Assembly (NCBI RefSeq): GCF_006658505.1
Contig: NZ_VFUZ01000005.1
Coordinates: forward strand, 124,001-188,000
Source: Mesorhizobium sp. B2-4-15
Lineage (GTDB): Bacteria; Pseudomonadota; Alphaproteobacteria; Rhizobiales; Rhizobiaceae
DNA length: 64,000 nt
Reading direction: 5' to 3'
Positions within the stretch are counted from its first letter, which is position 1. Every line of letters begins with the position of its first letter. The position numbers and the translations under genes are program-made. The notes below the pieces were generated by a model, which had not been told where the DNA came from, made no database searches, and saw nothing but the letters and a program-made list of their open reading frames with translations. Shown here one piece after another: positions 10,853-20,000 of this stretch.

Positions 10853-11770
10853 ATGCAGTCCACCCTGTCGGCTGTCGATGTTCCCGTTTCGACCGAATCC
10901 TCCGCCTCGGCGATCAGCTGGGGTCCGATCATCGCCGGGGCTTTCGCGGCGTCGACGTTGAGCTTCATATTGATGCTGCTCGGCTCCGGGCTAGGGCTGA
11001 CCATGGTTTCGCCCTGGTCTGGCTCAGGCGCCTCGATCACCACTTTCGCGGTCTCGACCGCGGTCTGGCTGGTTGTGGTGCAATGGCTGTCATCGGGCGT
11101 CGGCGGCTATCTCGCGGGACGGATGCGCACCAAATGGGTCGATATCCACACGGACGAGGTGTTCTTTCGTGACACCGCACATGGATTCCTGGCCTGGGCA
11201 CTGGCAACGCTGCTCGTCGTCGGGGTGCTTGGCTCGGCGCTGACATCGATGCTGGGCTCGGGCGTGCAGGCAGCGTCAACGGTGGTATCGGGTGCTGCGA
11301 TGGGTGCATCGGCCGGAGCCGCCGGCAATGCCGGCTCGGCATCCGCCGACAATGCGACCTCCTATTTCGTGGATTCGCTGTTCCGCCCGGCCGATCCGAG
11401 CAAGCTCGCCGCCGCCAATCCACAGAACGACGCGGCCGCCGCATCGCAGGCGTCGCGCATCCTGATCGCCAGCGCCGCGGCGGGCGAAATTTCGGCCGAC
11501 GACAAGACCTATCTGTCGCAGCTGGTCGCGGCCCGCACCGGCCTGTCCGAGGCCGACGCCAAGGCAAGGGTCGATGCGATCCTGGCGAAGGCCCAGGACG
11601 CTAAGGTCAAGGCCAAGCAGGCGGCGGACACCGCCAGGAAGGCAAGTGCCACCTTCGCGCTGCTGGGAGCGTTGTCGCTGGTTGTCGGCGCCTTCATCGC
11701 CAGCGCTGCGGCGGCTTTGGGCGGCAGGCAGCGCGACGAGGAGGAAGCGGTTTTCCTGACCAGCCGCTGA
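10853..11770 (+). CDS. Conserved membrane protein of unknown function
   Basis: This 305-residue protein has about four hydrophobic segments (roughly residues 22-45, 60-82, 105-130 and 265-292). Between the third and fourth lies a long alanine-rich region with lysine and aspartate. The N-terminal part SWGPIIAGAFAASTLSFIL resembles rhizobial proteins annotated as PhnA-like or YrzE-like membrane proteins; the name PhnA carries no functional meaning here. GGAGG at its ribosome binding site overlaps the stop of the upstream miniprotein gene. A hairpin follows. I do not recognise a catalytic motif. Confidence 0.75.
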   Translation: MQSTLSAVDVPVSTESSASAISWGPIIAGAFAASTLSFILMLLGSGLGLTMVSPWSGSGASITTFAVSTAVWLVVVQWLSSGVGGYLAGRMRTKWVDIHTDEVFFRDTAHGFLAWALATLLVVGVLGSALTSMLGSGVQAASTVVSGAAMGASAGAAGNAGSASADNATSYFVDSLFRPADPSKLAAANPQNDAAAASQASRILIASAAAGEISADDKTYLSQLVAARTGLSEADAKARVDAILAKAQDAKVKAKQAADTARKASATFALLGALSLVVGAFIASAAAALGGRQRDEEEAVFLTSR

Positions 11771-11798
11771 GCGTCCGTTCTCAACCCAAGACAAGAGG

Positions 11799-11821
11799 AA
11801 GCCCGGCGTCGAGCCGGGCTT
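11799..11821. terminator. Bidirectional terminator between convergent genes
   Basis: A perfect 9-bp stem AAGCCCGGC/GCCGGGCTT with a GTCGA loop lies between the rightward membrane protein gene and the leftward pntB. It can serve both. Confidence 0.75.
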
Positions 11822-11861
11822 TCCGTACCTATGCTTTGTGCCTTTCGCCGGTCGCCTGAGA

Positions 11862-13259
11862 TCAGTGATCCATGGCCTTGACGATTTCCTCGGTCATCTT
11901 CTTGGCGTCGCCGAGCAGCATCATGGTGCCGTCCTTGTAGAACAGCGTGTTGTCGATGCCGGCATAGCCGGAGCCGAGCGACCGCTTGACGAACAGGCAG
12001 GTGCGCGCCTTGTCAACGTCGAGGATGGGCATGCCGTAGATCGGCGACGACTTGTCGTCGCGCGCGGACGGATTGGTGACGTCGTTGGCGCCGATGACAT
12101 AGGCGACGTCGGCCTGCGCGAATTCGGAGTTGATATCCTCCAACTCGAACACCTCGTCGTAAGGCACGTTGGCCTCGGCGAGCAGCACGTTCATATGGCC
12201 GGGCATGCGGCCGGCGACCGGGTGGATGGCGTATTTGACGTCGACGCCATTGGCCTTGAGCTTGTCGGCCATTTCACGCAGCGCGTGCTGCGCCTGCGCG
12301 ACCGCCATGCCATAGCCGGGCACGATGATCACCTTCTGGGCGTTCATCATCAGGTAGGCGGCGTCGTCGGCCGAGCCCTGCTTGACCGTGCGCTCGATGC
12401 CGTCGTCAGCTGCCGCCGCCGTTTCGCCGCCGAAGCCGCCGAGGATGACCGAGATGAAGGACCGGTTCATGCCCTTGCACATGATGTAGGACAGGATCGC
12501 GCCGGACGAACCGACCAGCGCGCCGGTGATGATCAGCGCCAGATTGCCCAGCGTAAAGCCGAGCGCCGCAGCGGCCCAGCCCGAGTAAGAATTCAGCATC
12601 GACACGACGACGGGCATGTCGGCGCCGCCGATCGGGATGATCAGCAGCACGCCCAGTACCAGCGAGGCGGCGACGATCAGCCAGAAGACCAGCTTCGATT
12701 CCGTGGTGACCAGAAGCACGATCAGCACGACCAGCGCTATGCCGAGTGCGGCGTTGATGAAATGGCGGCCGCCGATCATGATCGGCTTGCCGGACATGCG
12801 GCCATCGAGCTTGAGGAAGGCGATGACCGAGCCCGTGAAGGTGATGGCGCCGATAGCCACACCCAGGCTCATCTCGACCAGCGCCTGGGCATGGATGTCG
12901 CCTGCCGTGCCGATGCCAAAGCTTTCCGGTGCATAGATCGCCGCGGCCGCCACCATGACGGCGGCGAGGCCGACGAGCGAGTGGAAGGCAGCGACCAACT
13001 GCGGCATCGAGGTCATGGCGATGCGGCGCGCGGTAACGGCGCCGACACCGCCGCCAATGGCGAGGCCGAGCACGATGAGGCCGAAGCGGCCGGCGGAAGG
13101 GGTTGCCAGCGCCAGCGTGGTGGCGAGGGCGATGCCCATGCCGATCATGCCGTAGAGATTGCCCTGGCGGCTGGTGGTCGGGTGCGACAGGCCGCGCAGC
13201 GCCAGAATGAACAGGATGCCCGAGACCAGATAGAGGAAGGAAGCGAGATTGACGGTCAC
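11862..13259 (-). CDS. pntB: Proton-translocating NAD(P) transhydrogenase subunit beta
   Basis: This 465-residue protein carries the membrane domain (about nine helices in the first 270 residues) and the NADP(H)-binding domain III of transhydrogenase. The NADP fold is marked by VIIVPGYGMAVAQAQ and later GANDVTNPSARDD, with ending RSLGSGYAGIDN...LFYKDGTMMLLGDAK. The enzyme uses the proton gradient to reduce NADP+ with NADH. A GTG start at 13259 sits one base after the pntAB stop. The three genes form one operon in the alphaproteobacterial split arrangement. Confidence 0.96.
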   Translation of the reverse strand: MTVNLASFLYLVSGILFILALRGLSHPTTSRQGNLYGMIGMGIALATTLALATPSAGRFGLIVLGLAIGGGVGAVTARRIAMTSMPQLVAAFHSLVGLAAVMVAAAAIYAPESFGIGTAGDIHAQALVEMSLGVAIGAITFTGSVIAFLKLDGRMSGKPIMIGGRHFINAALGIALVVLIVLLVTTESKLVFWLIVAASLVLGVLLIIPIGGADMPVVVSMLNSYSGWAAAALGFTLGNLALIITGALVGSSGAILSYIMCKGMNRSFISVILGGFGGETAAAADDGIERTVKQGSADDAAYLMMNAQKVIIVPGYGMAVAQAQHALREMADKLKANGVDVKYAIHPVAGRMPGHMNVLLAEANVPYDEVFELEDINSEFAQADVAYVIGANDVTNPSARDDKSSPIYGMPILDVDKARTCLFVKRSLGSGYAGIDNTLFYKDGTMMLLGDAKKMTEEIVKAMDH

Positions 13260-13260
13260 G

Positions 13261-13689
13261 TCACTTGTCCTTCTTCTTGTACATGGCCAGCATGCGCTGG
13301 GTGACGAGGAAGCCGCCGAAGATGTTGACCGAGACCAGCATCAGCGCGACGAAGCCGAAACCGGCGGCAACGCCGGAAGCGGCGATGCCGACAGCGAGCA
13401 GCGCGCCGACGACAATGACCGACGAGATGGCGTTGGTGACGGCCATCAGCGGCGTGTGCAGCGCCGGCGTCACCGACCAGACGACGTAGTAGCCGACGAA
13501 GATCGCCAGCACGAAGATGGCGAAGCGGAAGACGAAGGGATCGATCGCGCCGCCGGAGAGCGCATGCGCGGCATTGCCCGCCGCATCGGCGCCGCCTGGA
13601 GCGTTTGCCAGGTTCTGCACCGCCAGCCGGACGGCGGCGCTTGCCTGGTCGAGCTGGTCGAGGGCTTTCTGCAGGGTCTGATCCATCAC
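13261..13689 (-). CDS. pntAB: NAD(P) transhydrogenase subunit alpha part 2
   Basis: This 142-residue protein is the separated membrane part of the alpha subunit. It has three to four hydrophobic helices, from [20 protein letters not shown] to the [14 protein letters not shown] end typical of this family. The N-terminal 45 residues are polar and alanine-rich. Its ATG overlaps the pntAA stop by four bases (ATGA), indicating translational coupling, and it is nearly contiguous with pntB. Confidence 0.94.
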   Translation of the reverse strand: MMDQTLQKALDQLDQASAAVRLAVQNLANAPGGADAAGNAAHALSGGAIDPFVFRFAIFVLAIFVGYYVVWSVTPALHTPLMAVTNAISSVIVVGALLAVGIAASGVAAGFGFVALMLVSVNIFGGFLVTQRMLAMYKKKDK

Positions 13690-14969
13690 GCTGTGCCTTT
13701 CGACTTGGGCGACTTGGACGCGGGCGACTTGGATGCGGCGGTTTTCCTGGGTGCGGACTTTTTCGGCGATGCCGAAGCGTCGGCGACCATGGTTGTGGCG
13801 GGGATCGCGGCCGGCTCGACATAAGGCTGCTGGTCGGCCTTGGCGAAGGCCGCATGGACGACCTTGCCGCCATCGGTCAGCATCGTTGCCTTGACCAGTT
13901 CATCGTCGCGCCTGATGGCGAGCGTCTTGCTCGTCTTGTCGACCAGCGTCTCGAGAAAGGCGAACAGGTTCCTGGCATAAAGCAGCGAGGCGGAGGCGGC
14001 GACGCGGCCGGGCACATTGAGGTGTCCAACGATCTTGACCCCATTGGCCGTGGTCACCACCTTGCCGGCTTCGGCGCCCTCGACATTGCCGCCGCGCTCG
14101 ACGGCGAGATCGACGAGCACCGAGCCCGGCTTCATCGAGGCGACCATCGCCGCCGACACCAGCTTGGGCGCCGGCCGGCCGGGGATGAGCGCCGTGGTGA
14201 TGACGATGTCCTGCTTGGCGATGTGCTCGGCGGTGAGCGCGGCCTGCTTGGCCTGGTATTCCTTGGACATTTCCTTGGCATAGCCGCCGGCGGTTTCGGC
14301 GGCCTTGAACTCGTCATCCTCGACGGCCAGGAATTTTGCGCCGAGCGAGGCGACCTGTTCCTTGGCGGCGGGGCGCACATCGGTGGCGGTGACGACCGCA
14401 CCCAGGCGGCGCGCCGTGGCGATCGCCTGCAGGCCGGCGACGCCGACACCCATGATGAAGACTTTGGCCGCCGGCACCGTGCCTGCCGCCGTCATCATCA
14501 TCGGCAAGGCACGATCATATTCCGAGGCGCCGTCGATCACCGCCTGGTAGCCGGCAAGATTGGCCTGCGAGGACAAAACGTCCATCGATTGCGCCCGGGT
14601 GATGCGCGGCATGAACTCCATCGAGAAGGCTGTGACGCCGGCCTTGGCCAGGGCGGCGACAGCGGCATCATTGCCGTAGGGATCCATGATGGCGATGACG
14701 GCGGCGCCGGATTTGTAGCTCTTCAGCTCGGCATCCGTCGGCCGGCGAACCTTCAGCACGACATCGGCCCTGACGACATCCTCGGCCTTGCCGATGGCAG
14801 CCCCTGCCTTGGCAAACTCTTCGTCGGGGATGCGCGACCTGGTACCGGCGCCGGTTTCGACAACCACATCGAAGCCCAGCCCCGCAAGCCGTTTCACCGT
14901 ATCGGGCGAGGCCGCGACACGCGGCTCGTTCGCATCGAGCTCACGAGGGATGAAAACCGTCTGTCCCAC
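13686..14969 (-). CDS. pntAA: NAD(P) transhydrogenase subunit alpha part 1
   Basis: This 427-residue soluble NAD(H)-binding domain I delivers hydride to the beta subunit. It shows the N-terminal [18 protein letters not shown] region and the dinucleotide motif [20 protein letters not shown], followed by [15 protein letters not shown]. The last 27 residues are a basic, low-complexity Lys/Ser/Pro/Ala tail, longer than the core fold needs and perhaps a flexible linker. It is the first gene of the leftward pnt operon; 86 bp separate it from the upstream oxidase subunit gene. Confidence 0.94.
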   Translation of the reverse strand: MGQTVFIPRELDANEPRVAASPDTVKRLAGLGFDVVVETGAGTRSRIPDEEFAKAGAAIGKAEDVVRADVVLKVRRPTDAELKSYKSGAAVIAIMDPYGNDAAVAALAKAGVTAFSMEFMPRITRAQSMDVLSSQANLAGYQAVIDGASEYDRALPMMMTAAGTVPAAKVFIMGVGVAGLQAIATARRLGAVVTATDVRPAAKEQVASLGAKFLAVEDDEFKAAETAGGYAKEMSKEYQAKQAALTAEHIAKQDIVITTALIPGRPAPKLVSAAMVASMKPGSVLVDLAVERGGNVEGAEAGKVVTTANGVKIVGHLNVPGRVAASASLLYARNLFAFLETLVDKTSKTLAIRRDDELVKATMLTDGGKVVHAAFAKADQQPYVEPAAIPATTMVADASASPKKSAPRKTAASKSPASKSPKSKGTA

Positions 14970-15055
14970 CGCATGATCCTTTCGGCTGGAACCTGTCTGC
15001 GCAAGCTGTCGGCCGGCGCGTCCGGCGACGTTAAGGCAAGAGGGTTTTGGAAAGT

Positions 15056-15280
15056 CTACCGCAGAATGAAGGCGCCGACGGCCATGATCAGGATGAACAG
15101 GATGGTCGCCGAGAAGAAGCCGCCCGCGAAGAAGCCGAAAGCCATCGCGATGAGAAGGCCAAGGCAGAAAAGCGATCCGTATTTGGCCAGCATGAGAAAG
15201 CCCGCATAGGTGCGGTCATGCTCGGCATAGTCCATCTTCGCGCCCAGCTCTACAGGACCGGTCGGCGTGTGATCAGCCAT
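15056..15280 (-). CDS. aa3-type cytochrome c oxidase subunit IV
   Basis: This 74-residue one- or two-helix membrane protein matches the small bacterial aa3 oxidase subunit IV family. The soluble N-terminus contains YAEHDRTYAGFL, followed by a helix around LFCLGLLIAMAFGFF and a second hydrophobic stretch to the C-terminus. MADHTPTG is chosen as the start; an in-frame ATG 11 codons upstream lacks family character. The other oxidase subunits are not in the window. It is transcribed in the same direction as the pnt genes, both serving membrane bioenergetics. Confidence 0.85.
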   Translation of the reverse strand: MADHTPTGPVELGAKMDYAEHDRTYAGFLMLAKYGSLFCLGLLIAMAFGFFAGGFFSATILFILIMAVGAFILR

Positions 15281-15543
15281 AGGAATACCCCTTCGAAGAC
15301 ATCTTTCAGGCACATAGCGAAAAGCCGGGCGGAGAGCAATGGCGCTATTGCCGCATTGGGGCCGATAACTGCCTCAAGGGAAAGTTGAAGATCGCCGGCC
15401 GATCCGTTGCCTGGGCGCTCTGCCGTCACCGGTCATCAGCATCATGTGTGAATCCCGTTGAACCAGCTGTGAGAATTTGGCGGTTTCTGACGGCGTCGCG
15501 AGGGATTATCGTCGCCGGATGAACACCCCCAGGTTGAAGCGCC

Positions 15544-16359
15544 ATGATCACGCCCAGACAGACATTTGACTGGAACGGCGCGACCATCGCGTGGGGGACA
15601 GCCGGCTCTGGTCCTCCGATCGTGCTCGTGCACGGTACGCCGTTCTCCTCGCATGTCTGGCATCGCATCGCACCCGAACTGGCGCGCGGCCATACGCTGT
15701 ATTTCTACGATCTTCCCGGATATGGGCGATCCGAGAAACGGGAAGGCCAGGATGTTTCGCTGGGCATCCAGAACAAAGCGCTGACGGCGATGCTGGACTT
15801 CTGGAGGCTCGACCGGCCCAAAATCATCGCCCATGATTTCGGCGGCGCCACGGCGTTGCGCGCGCATCTGATCGACGGCCGCGACTATGACAGACTGCTG
15901 CTGATCGACCCGGTGGCGGTGCGGCCCTGGGGCTCGCCCTTTGTCCAGCATGTCCGGCAGCATGAGGCCGCCTTCGCCGGAGTGCCGGACTACATACAGG
16001 TGGCGATCCTGAAAGCGTATGTTTCGGGCGCCGCGGCCAGGCCTTTGCCGGACCTTGACCTGGAACCCTACATCGCACCGTGGAGAGGCCCGACTGGCCA
16101 GCCGGCCTTCTATCGTCAGATCGCGCAGATGGACCAGCGCTTCACCGACGAGGTCGAACCGCTTTACCAGAAGTTCCGCTGCCCGGTGAGCTTGCTGTGG
16201 GGAGAGGAAGACCGCTGGATATCACCGGATAGCGGCGCGAAGCTCGCGGCCATGCTGCCGGATTGCACGTTGACGCTTGTTCCAGGCTCCGGCCATCTCA
16301 TGCAGGAAGACGCACCAGAGGCGATCGTCGGCGCAGCCCGGCGCTTCTTCGCCGGCTGA
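15544..16359 (+). CDS. Alpha/beta hydrolase
   Basis: This 271-residue hydrolase has the oxyanion region VLVHGTPFSSH, a nucleophile elbow AHDFGGATALR, a likely acid in WGEEDRWISP, and the catalytic histidine in VPGSGHLMQED. The nucleophile position is aspartate, as in haloalkane dehalogenases and epoxide hydrolases, rather than serine. Those enzymes act through an aspartyl-ester intermediate, so a dehalogenase or epoxide hydrolase activity is a reasonable guess. It has no obvious operon partner. Confidence 0.88.
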   Translation: MITPRQTFDWNGATIAWGTAGSGPPIVLVHGTPFSSHVWHRIAPELARGHTLYFYDLPGYGRSEKREGQDVSLGIQNKALTAMLDFWRLDRPKIIAHDFGGATALRAHLIDGRDYDRLLLIDPVAVRPWGSPFVQHVRQHEAAFAGVPDYIQVAILKAYVSGAAARPLPDLDLEPYIAPWRGPTGQPAFYRQIAQMDQRFTDEVEPLYQKFRCPVSLLWGEEDRWISPDSGAKLAAMLPDCTLTLVPGSGHLMQEDAPEAIVGAARRFFAG

Positions 16360-16368
16360 CAGCTTGCT

Positions 16369-16518
16369 TCAGCTGGCAAGGTGCGGGAAAAGCCCGAGCA
16401 ATCCAACGACGATCAGGTAGAGCGCGACGATGTAGTTCAACAGCCGTGGCATGATGAGGATCAGCACGCCGGCGATCAGCGAGATAAGCGGCGTAAGCGC
16501 GAGCTGGGAAATATGCAT
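16369..16518 (-). CDS. DUF3096-type membrane miniprotein
   Basis: This 49-residue protein MHISQLALTPLISLIAG... is almost entirely hydrophobic with two closely spaced helices separated by MPRLLNY. That pattern matches the short DUF3096 proteins. AAAGGA lies 8-13 nt before the chosen ATG; an upstream in-frame start adds 11 polar residues and is less likely. The stop lies 9 bp from the stop of the convergent hydrolase gene. Function is unknown. Confidence 0.75.
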   Translation of the reverse strand: MHISQLALTPLISLIAGVLILIMPRLLNYIVALYLIVVGLLGLFPHLAS

Positions 16519-16676
16519 GTCCTGGTCCTTTCCTGAGGCGATGGCCCCCAACTTGCGGTGGTGCCGCCACCTACAACGCTATCAGGCCTGGAAAGCTCCA
16601 TCGCGATCCATACTGCCCAAAAAGCGGCCTGGTCCGGGCCGGCGAGATGGGGGAGGCAAGCGGCCCGAAGACCGCA

Positions 16677-17447
16677 TCAGGCTGCTTCGAAATACTTGGC
16701 GGTGGGCAAGATGGTCAGCGGCGCCAATTCGCCTCTCTTGGGACGTTGGAACAGCATGCGTTGCTCGAATGCCGTGGAGTTGAAGAATGGAAAGCGATCC
16801 AGCGTCGCCTGCATGTTCTCGGAGCATTTCGACTGGAACAGATGCACGGGCACGGTAAGTCCGGGATAATTTCGCGGAGGCACCGCTTGCTCCGACCGGA
16901 AGATGCGATGATAGAAGGCGGAATGCTCTTCCTTGATCGCCGTCAGGCAATAGGTCGGCTTGAAATGGCTGCAGGCAACCACCGCCAGCCTGAGGGTGAC
17001 ATACGGCAGCACGCGCAGACTGCTGGACCACTCAAGATCGGCGGCGAACCGGCTCGGGTCGACGAAAGTCTCGCCAGCCGCCAGGCGCCGCGCCAGCACG
17101 TCGCCAAAAACATCGGTGCTGGGCGAGACAGGATATCTTGCGCTGGCGTAGTGGATTCTGATGGTGCTGACGAGCGCGCCATCGAAGAAAACGCCAAAGC
17201 GATAGGAATTGGGCAGGTCGTCGAAGTCGTCTTTCACCATGCGGGAGGCATCCGGCTTCACCATGCCGGCGTGAATGTAGGAGTTGTAGCGAAGCCTGTA
17301 GATCGCCTCAAGATCCTCGGCACCATCGCAAAGGCGATACTCCACATGCTCCAGAACATCCATGATGTGGTCTGAGAACACCGAGGGGCGATTCTTGTCC
17401 CTGCCCGTAGCCGCCGCAACGGGTGTACCCAACAACTTGTTTTCCAT
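16677..17447 (-). CDS. FeeM-like N-acyl amino acid synthase / GNAT acyltransferase
   Basis: This 256-residue protein resembles the FeeM acyltransferase family, which joins acyl-ACP chains to amino acids and is structurally related to LuxI-type autoinducer synthases. The characteristic N-terminal part is YRLCDGAEDLEAIYRLRYNS, followed by TIRIHYASARYPVSPSTDVF and EHSAFYHRIF. The start MENKLLG is chosen because GAGGA lies 6 nt upstream; a start seven codons earlier is possible. A 32-bp symmetric dyad lies upstream at 17523-17554. The product may be an acylated amino acid signal, an ornithine lipid precursor, or an unrelated acylated product; sequence alone does not settle this. Confidence 0.78.
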   Translation of the reverse strand: MENKLLGTPVAAATGRDKNRPSVFSDHIMDVLEHVEYRLCDGAEDLEAIYRLRYNSYIHAGMVKPDASRMVKDDFDDLPNSYRFGVFFDGALVSTIRIHYASARYPVSPSTDVFGDVLARRLAAGETFVDPSRFAADLEWSSSLRVLPYVTLRLAVVACSHFKPTYCLTAIKEEHSAFYHRIFRSEQAVPPRNYPGLTVPVHLFQSKCSENMQATLDRFPFFNSTAFEQRMLFQRPKRGELAPLTILPTAKYFEAA

Positions 17448-17522
17448 TTTGTCCTCGCACTGCCGCACAACGACAATAGCGAAGCACAGTGGAAACCAGA
17501 AGCAAAATTCCGAGCGTTTTCG

Positions 17523-17554
17523 TTTACCCTAAATTAACGTTAACAAATGGTAAA
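17523..17554 (-). promoter_or_regulatory. Symmetric 32-bp dyad upstream of the FeeM-like gene
   Basis: Outer half-sites TTTACC (17523-17528) and GGTAAA (17549-17554) flank, at equal 5-nt distances, an inner 10-bp palindrome TTAACGTTAA (17534-17543). All share one centre. The site lies 76-107 bp before the FeeM-like ATG and about 40 bp from the 3' end of the GGDEF-EAL gene. It looks like a dimer or tetramer operator; the regulator is unknown. Confidence 0.55.
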
Positions 17555-17593
17555 TTGCACCTACGGGGAGAAGCTGAGCTCGATGGCTGGATT

Positions 17594-19909
17594 TCAGGTG
17601 GCGGCGCGCTTTGCAGCCGGCTGCAATTCCGCGGCAAAGGGCCAGGTCGCATTGGACATGGTTTCGATGCCCGACGCGCTGAGCGCCGCGCCGAACAGGA
17701 AGCCCTGAACAAGATCCGGCTTCACCGAATGCAGCAGGATCTTGAGCTGCTCGAACGTCTCCACGCCTTCGATGGTGACCGTGAGGCCCAGGATACGGGT
17801 CAGGTTGACGACGCCCTTCAACAGCTCGAGCGAGCGTGGATTCTGGGTGACGTCCATCACGAACGAGCGGTCGATCTTGATCTTGTCGAGGGGCAGCTTG
17901 TGGAGGTAGCTCAGGCTTGAATAGCCGGTGCCGAAATCGTCGAGGGCGATGCGCACGCCGAGGTGTTTCAGTTCCTCGATATATTGCCGCGTCTGGGACT
18001 TGTCGTCGAGCAGGGCGGTTTCGGTGACTTCGATTTCGAGCCGGCCGGCGGCGAGCCCGGAAGCGTCAAGCGCATCGCGGACCTTGCGGATGACGTCGCC
18101 GTTGCGGAAATCCCTGGCGGAAAGGTTGACCGAGACGCTGGTCTGGTCGGGCCATTTGGCGCATTCGGCGCAGGCCGCCTGGAGTACGAAGGTGCTGATC
18201 TCGGAGATGATGCCCATCTCCTCGGCCAGCGGAATGAAGACGCCGGGCGAAATCGGCCCAAGATCGGGATGGTCCCAGCGGCACAGCGCCTCGCAGCTGG
18301 CGATGCGCATGGTGTTCATCGCCACGATCGGCTGATAGACGACCCGCAGGCCCTTGCTTTCCACGGCGGTGCGCAAATCCGCCTTCATCAGCTGACGGTT
18401 GCGGAATGCGGCATCCATGGCGGCCTCGAACAGCCGCCAGCCGTTCTTGCCGAGCTCCTTGGCCTTGTAAAGCGCCAAGTCCGCCTTGACGATCATGGCA
18501 TCGACATCGGTTTCTTCGACTTTGGACAGCACCGCGCCGGCGCTGGCCTGGATCCGCAACCCATGGCCCGCAACGTCGACCTCGCCCTGCAGGTCGGCGA
18601 AAATCTGGTCGAGCAGGCTGGCCAGGTGGCTTTCGTCCTCGATACGATCGAAGAACATCATGAATTCGTCACCGCCGAAACGGCTGACGGTGATGCCGCG
18701 CCCGGCGATGGCCGCGAGCCGCTCGGCGACGGCATAGATCAGGCCATCGCCGACGGGATGGCCGAGGGTGTCGTTGACGCTCTTGAAATCGTCAAGGTCG
18801 ACCACGGCCAGGCCGCACAGGCGATCACGTTCGCCGGAGGCCATCGATTCACCGACCAGCTCGTGGAAATAGGCGCGGTTTGGCAGGCCGGTGAGGTTGT
18901 CGTAGCGCGCCATGAAACGGATCTTGTCCTCCGCCTCGACACGCGCCGTGACGTCTTCAAAGGTGATGACGCCCAATTCCTGGTTGCCTTCGCGGGCAGA
19001 GAACTCGAAGTGCTGACCATTGGAAAAGGAAACCAGCACCTTGCGGTCGCGGCCCTCGCGCAGGGCACGCGTCAGCTGCGCCTCGACATAGCGGCAGTCC
19101 TTCGGCGCCAGCATGCCGCCGGCAACGCCGCGCAGCAGCAGTGAATGAATCGACCGTCCCAGCAATTGGTCCGGCGATTTGAGCGACATCAGACGGGCGG
19201 CCTCGGCGTTGCCGACGACCACCTTGCCGTCGGGCCCGAGCATGACCAGGCCATGCGACATGGTGTTGAGGGCGCGGTTGAAGCGCTGCGCGATCTGCCG
19301 CGCCTGCTTGTGTCCGACGACGGCCGAAAACAACACGTTGCGGACGTGGTCGGCGCTGCCCTTGATGATGAACATGAAGGGGATGATCAGCAGGCCAAGC
19401 ACGACGTGGGGGATGTCGAACCGGAGAATGAGCGCCGCGGCGATCGGCCCGACGAAGGTGACCGCGAAGATCATGACCATGCGAGGCGAGCCGTAGTTTC
19501 GGCCGACCACGGTCACCAGGGAGGCCAGCGTTACCGACAGCGCCCCGATCTCGGCATAGGAGTCCGAGTAGACATAGATGGAAATGAAGCAAAACAACCC
19601 CAGCAACGACCCTTGAAGGCTGCCCTTCAGGATGTATTCGCGCTCCCACTTCGTTGCTTCGGCCGCGTCGCGCATCTCGCCGCCCGAGCGATGGAACCGC
19701 CGCAGGCTGAAGTAGCGCCAGACGCCGATGCCGAGCAGCGCCCCGGCCAGAGCCAGGAAAATAGGCTGGCCGTTGCGCCAGTAGACCATGAGGCTGATTA
19801 CAGCGTGGCAAAGCGCGCCGATGACCAGCATATGCGCGTTGTCGAACAACGAGCGCACAAACTGGATATAGACATCCACTGGGATGTTATCGGTTTTTGT
19901 TTTGCCCAT
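17594..19909 (-). CDS. Membrane GGDEF-EAL cyclic-di-GMP protein
   Basis: This 771-residue protein has an N-terminal membrane sensor of about six hydrophobic segments (residues 27-195), a PAS-like domain (about 210-335), a diguanylate cyclase GGDEF domain (RFGGDEF, motif at 412-416) and an EAL phosphodiesterase domain (EAL near 540, DDFGTGYSSLSYLH later). Both catalytic signatures are intact, so it could make and degrade cyclic-di-GMP. No RxxD inhibitory site precedes GGDEF. The preceding NLTGLPNRAYF and VDLDDFKSVNDTLGH are normal. It is a single gene, directly upstream of the FeeM-like gene on the same strand with 146 bp between. Confidence 0.95.
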   Translation of the reverse strand: MGKTKTDNIPVDVYIQFVRSLFDNAHMLVIGALCHAVISLMVYWRNGQPIFLALAGALLGIGVWRYFSLRRFHRSGGEMRDAAEATKWEREYILKGSLQGSLLGLFCFISIYVYSDSYAEIGALSVTLASLVTVVGRNYGSPRMVMIFAVTFVGPIAAALILRFDIPHVVLGLLIIPFMFIIKGSADHVRNVLFSAVVGHKQARQIAQRFNRALNTMSHGLVMLGPDGKVVVGNAEAARLMSLKSPDQLLGRSIHSLLLRGVAGGMLAPKDCRYVEAQLTRALREGRDRKVLVSFSNGQHFEFSAREGNQELGVITFEDVTARVEAEDKIRFMARYDNLTGLPNRAYFHELVGESMASGERDRLCGLAVVDLDDFKSVNDTLGHPVGDGLIYAVAERLAAIAGRGITVSRFGGDEFMMFFDRIEDESHLASLLDQIFADLQGEVDVAGHGLRIQASAGAVLSKVEETDVDAMIVKADLALYKAKELGKNGWRLFEAAMDAAFRNRQLMKADLRTAVESKGLRVVYQPIVAMNTMRIASCEALCRWDHPDLGPISPGVFIPLAEEMGIISEISTFVLQAACAECAKWPDQTSVSVNLSARDFRNGDVIRKVRDALDASGLAAGRLEIEVTETALLDDKSQTRQYIEELKHLGVRIALDDFGTGYSSLSYLHKLPLDKIKIDRSFVMDVTQNPRSLELLKGVVNLTRILGLTVTIEGVETFEQLKILLHSVKPDLVQGFLFGAALSASGIETMSNATWPFAAELQPAAKRAAT

Positions 19910-20000
19910 TACTGGCGCCCAATGAGCCCCAGCCTTGGCATAGTCCCATTAAAAAACCTTTAGCCTGGGCTGAAACGCCTGATTTTAGGCGCTTTTTGGA

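Noticed and set aside
11838..13304. 488-codon plus-strand frame opposite pntB
   Set aside because: Antisense to a conserved membrane subunit; composition is Arg/Asp/Gly-rich.
13603..15209. 534-codon plus-strand frame opposite pntAA and pntAB
   Set aside because: Antisense to conserved transhydrogenase genes, with no recognised motif.
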